From DATGIQ01 sp035295665 (GTDB lineage Bacteria; Planctomycetota; Planctomycetia; Gemmatales; Gemmataceae), in contig DATGIQ010000616.1 of the NCBI GenBank assembly GCA_035295665.1, positions 1 to 7,874 of the forward strand: DNA of 7,874 nt, written 5' to 3'. Every line of letters starts with the position of its first letter. Positions within the stretch are counted from its first letter, which is position 1. This document shows positions 6,111 to 7,874 of this stretch, one piece after another. The notes beneath the pieces were generated by a model. The model was not told the origin of the DNA, searched no databases, and saw only the letters and a program-made list of their open reading frames with translations. The translations under genes and the position numbers were made by a program.

Positions 6111-6301
6111 TTGTCGGATCCTTCATCGCCGGCAGAGGCATCGCCAGACGAGCAAGACCGTCCGGGACGCCGTGGGGTGGGGAGAAGACACAATTATACA
6201 CCAGTGAAATATTCTCCCTCGGGGCTGGACCGGCGGGGTACAATATCGTCACCGAGGTCAACCCGAAGGAGCAATTGCGGGGCCTGTTCCTTTCTTCATG
6301 A
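6111..6301 (+). pseudogene. Small gene apparently broken by two single-base shifts
   Basis: Three frames can be stitched into one natural-looking sequence of about 62 residues. From TTG 6111 one frame reads MSDPSSPAEASPDE (to 6152). Skipping base 6153, the next frame reads KTVRDAVGWGE (6154-6186). Skipping base 6187, the third reads TQLYTSEIFSLGAGPAGYNI and onward through VTEVNPKEQLRGLFLSS to TGA 6299-6301. The third part is the most protein-like. The stop abuts the SD of the next gene (TGAAGGAG), as in an operon. The third frame alone is open from 6098 but has no usable start. Either the gene is decaying, or the sequence has two 1-base errors. I do not recognise the family. There is no good SD before the TTG. 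Confidence 0.4.
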
Positions 6302-6313
6302 AGGAGTCCGACC

Positions 6314-6712
6314 ATGCTATCCCAGAATTGCGTTCAGGAACTGCGTTCGTCGTGGCTGCCGAACATCACCGACGCGGGGCTCGACCGTCTCATCGATCTC
6401 CTGGAGAAAGGGAGTCCGTTGCTGATCCATGGCTGCTTTACGCGGGCAGTGCCGATGGGGTGTCTGGCAACCCAGGTAGCTTGGAACCATCCGCGCACGG
6501 CTCACTTGACGTTTGATGCCGGGATTAGCTGGCTTCATCGCGTGGCTGGGCTGAATCCTGCGACTTCGCACGTCATCCGGGAGTGGGACTCGCGCGGCAG
6601 CCAGAACTGGGAAGTCCGCTCGGATTTCATCGCGATTTTCCGCGAAGAGCAGCAGCGCCGGCACCCAAAGACGCCCTCTTCGGCACCCATGCCGGAACTG
6701 ATTGAAGTGTAA
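6314..6712 (+). CDS. Hypothetical protein (132 aa), probably conserved in planctomycetes
   Basis: The start ATG has an excellent SD, AAGGAG (6301-6306), 7 nt upstream. The protein is soluble, without signal peptide or membrane segment. It has a helical start (ITDAGLDRLIDLLEKGSPLL, residues 18-37) followed by a Cys/His-containing core: HGCFTRAVPMGCLAT (39-53), WNHPRT (57-62), HLTFDAGISWLHRVAGLNPA (64-83) and SHVIREWDSRG (85-95). The charged tail after 105 looks disordered. The many His, Cys and Trp residues could form a binding site, but no known domain is evident. From memory, similar proteins occur in Gemmata-like genomes without assigned function. It is followed after 80 nt by the methyltransferase gene. 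Confidence 0.8.
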   Translation: MLSQNCVQELRSSWLPNITDAGLDRLIDLLEKGSPLLIHGCFTRAVPMGCLATQVAWNHPRTAHLTFDAGISWLHRVAGLNPATSHVIREWDSRGSQNWEVRSDFIAIFREEQQRRHPKTPSSAPMPELIEV

Positions 6713-6736
6713 GCCTCCGCACCCTCTTTTGTCGGC

Positions 6737-6771
6737 CGAGCCGATGGCTTCACTGGAGAGAACCCGGCTCG
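6737..6771. repeat. Inverted repeat in the gap before the methyltransferase gene
   Basis: CGAGCCG (6737-6743) and CGGCTCG (6765-6771) form a perfect 7-bp stem around a 21-nt loop, 21 nt before the methyltransferase start. No T tract follows, so it is not a typical terminator. It could affect mRNA stability or translation, or be chance in GC-rich DNA. Confidence 0.3.
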
Positions 6772-6792
6772 CTCGGAATTTGCCCTTGCACC

Positions 6793-7458
6793 ATGCTGCC
6801 GCGCACTCTCGAACCGGAAGTTATGGACACGCGTGAGGAAGCGCGCGACTACGACACCATGGACCATACCGAGGTCAATCGTGTCTTCGTCGCCGACTTC
6901 CTGCGCAGTTGGGATGGCCGCAATCCGATCCTGGACGTCGGCACCGGGACGGCCCAAATTCCCATTGAGCTGTGCCTTCAGGCTGCCACCGCCCAGGTTG
7001 TGGCGATCGACATGGCGCAAGAGATGTTGCGCGTGGGAGAGGACAACGTTCGCCGGGCCGGATTGGCAGCGCGCTTGAAGTTGCAGCTTGGTGACGCCAA
7101 GTCCCTCCCTTTTCCCGATCAGGCGTTCGGAGCCATCATTTCCAACAGCATCGTGCACCACATTCCCGAACCGGAACCGGTGCTGGCCGAAATGCTCCGT
7201 GTGCTGGTGCGCGGCGGCACGCTCTTCGTTCGGGACCTCCTCCGGCCGGATGACGAGGCGACTTTGCGCCATCTCGTGGCCACCTATGCCGGAGATGGCA
7301 ATGCCCACCAACAGCAAATGTTCGCCGATTCGCTGCACGCCGCCTTGACCTTGGCGGAGGTGCGCGAGATGGTGGCCAAGCTGGGGTGTGATCCCATGAG
7401 CGTGCAGCAAACCACGGACCGCCATTGGACCTGGCACGTCCCGCAACGGACCGGCTGA
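6793..7458 (+). CDS. Class I SAM-dependent methyltransferase
   Basis: This 221-residue soluble enzyme has a Rossmann-type SAM fold. Motif I is ILDVGTGTAQIPIEL (46-60), the acidic residue ending strand 2 is D73 (VVAIDMA), D101 in LGDAKSLPFPDQAF is the adenine-contact motif, and SNSIVHHIPEP (117-127) with LRVLVRGGTLFVRDLL (135-150) completes the Methyltransf_11/25-like core. ATG 6793 is preferred to the in-frame ATG at 6823 because the MLPRTLEPEVMDT opening is, from memory, shared by close homologues, and an SD before 6823 would be only 2 nt away. Neither start has a strong SD. The substrate cannot be told from sequence. The following mlaE-like gene starts 20 nt downstream, which implies one transcript. 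Confidence 0.88.
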   Translation: MLPRTLEPEVMDTREEARDYDTMDHTEVNRVFVADFLRSWDGRNPILDVGTGTAQIPIELCLQAATAQVVAIDMAQEMLRVGEDNVRRAGLAARLKLQLGDAKSLPFPDQAFGAIISNSIVHHIPEPEPVLAEMLRVLVRGGTLFVRDLLRPDDEATLRHLVATYAGDGNAHQQQMFADSLHAALTLAEVREMVAKLGCDPMSVQQTTDRHWTWHVPQRTG

Positions 7459-7478
7459 CGGTCCTTTCCCTGCTTCTC

Positions 7479-7874
7479 ATGTTAAGCCTGCTGGAAAGCC
7501 TGGGAGATTACCTTTACTTTGCCGCACGCTCCCTGGGCGCGTTGCCCGGAGCGATCCTTCGGCCGCGCGCGTTGGCGAGCCGGCTCTTTGACATCCTGAT
7601 CGGCACCTTGCCGTTGGCGTGTGTCGCTGGGCTCGCCCTGGGTCTCGTGCTCTGGCTGCATCTGCACCATGTGCTGGAACGCTTCGGTGCCGCGGCGATG
7701 TTGCCGCAGGCCTTGGCCCTGGCCGTGGTACTGGAATTCGCGCCGACCGGGGCGGGGTTGATCGTCGCCGGGCGATCGGGGGCAAGCCTCGGGGCTGAGC
7801 TCGGATCGCTACGGCTGACCGAGCAAATCGACGCGCTCGAAGTCCTGGGCCAATCCCCGCTGCGAGTGCTGGTG
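7479..7874 (+). CDS. MlaE-family ABC permease, 5' part (cut by window end)
   Basis: The frame is open from ATG 7479 to the last base, giving 132 residues of a protein that is usually about 250-270 long. Residues 85-132 carry the MlaE hallmark: EFAPTGAGLIVAGRSGASLG, then AELGSLRLTEQIDALEVLG, then SPLRVL. This corresponds to the LREL-GP, AGRxGS and ATEQLSSMEMM regions of E. coli MlaE. A hydrophobic segment at about 39-60 precedes it. MlaE is the membrane subunit of the Mla lipid-transport ABC system, moving phospholipids between the membranes together with an ATPase (MlaF) and MCE protein (MlaD), which are probably encoded just downstream. There is no clear SD in the 20-nt gap after the methyltransferase stop, so translation may be coupled. 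In place of the Glu-Leu-Gly-Pro typical of the family, this protein has EFAPTG. Confidence 0.88.
   Translation, partial: MLSLLESLGDYLYFAARSLGALPGAILRPRALASRLFDILIGTLPLACVAGLALGLVLWLHLHHVLERFGAAAMLPQALALAVVLEFAPTGAGLIVAGRSGASLGAELGSLRLTEQIDALEVLGQSPLRVLV

Noticed and set aside
6239..6244. TACAAT as a -10 element for the 132-aa gene
   Set aside because: No -35-like hexamer lies 16-18 nt upstream, and the region reads as part of the apparent broken gene.
1..7874. tRNA, rRNA, insertion sequences or phage genes
   Set aside because: I looked on both strands for cloverleaf-like segments, transposase or integrase motifs and terminal repeats, and saw none I could support.

Overview
This window looks like a piece of a GC-rich planctomycete chromosome, most likely Gemmataceae or a relative. 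That placement is an inference from gene style, not from a marker gene. The clues are FG-GAP/VCBS-repeat debris, a small protein resembling the N-terminal segment found on many planctomycete Ser/Thr kinases, a MacB-type permease with an insertion in its periplasmic domain, and GTG starts behind strong Shine-Dalgarno (SD) sequences. All supportable genes lie on the + strand.

Layout. Bases 1-195 are the 3' end of an unrecognised Ser/Gly/Asn-rich protein. Bases 196-517 are largely non-coding: a heptanucleotide repeat that pairs with an upstream arm, then a short protein-like fragment. Bases 518-1918 encode a MacB/FtsX-type ABC permease with no ATPase beside it. Bases 1968-2362 are a frameshifted remnant of an FG-GAP/VCBS-repeat protein.

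Bases 2422-5833 form a compact cluster: an SMR-type small membrane transporter, a PLP-dependent diaminobutyrate aminotransferase (dat type), a PLP-dependent diaminobutyrate decarboxylase (ddc type) overlapping it by 8 nt, and a 67-aa ORF coupled through ATGA. Together the two enzymes would turn aspartate semialdehyde into 2,4-diaminobutyrate and then 1,3-diaminopropane. The SMR protein is a plausible exporter of the diamine, by analogy with MdtJI. It lacks the membrane glutamate that defines classical SMR drug pumps and has a glutamate in TM3 instead. This cluster is the most interesting part of the window.

Bases 5834-6110 are an AT-richer gap with a promoter-like TTGACA element and, about 65 nt later, a very strong intrinsic terminator. 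Bases 6111-6301 look like a small gene broken by two single-base shifts. A second cluster follows: a 132-aa conserved-looking hypothetical protein, a class I SAM-dependent methyltransferase, and the 5' part of an MlaE-family permease cut by the window end.
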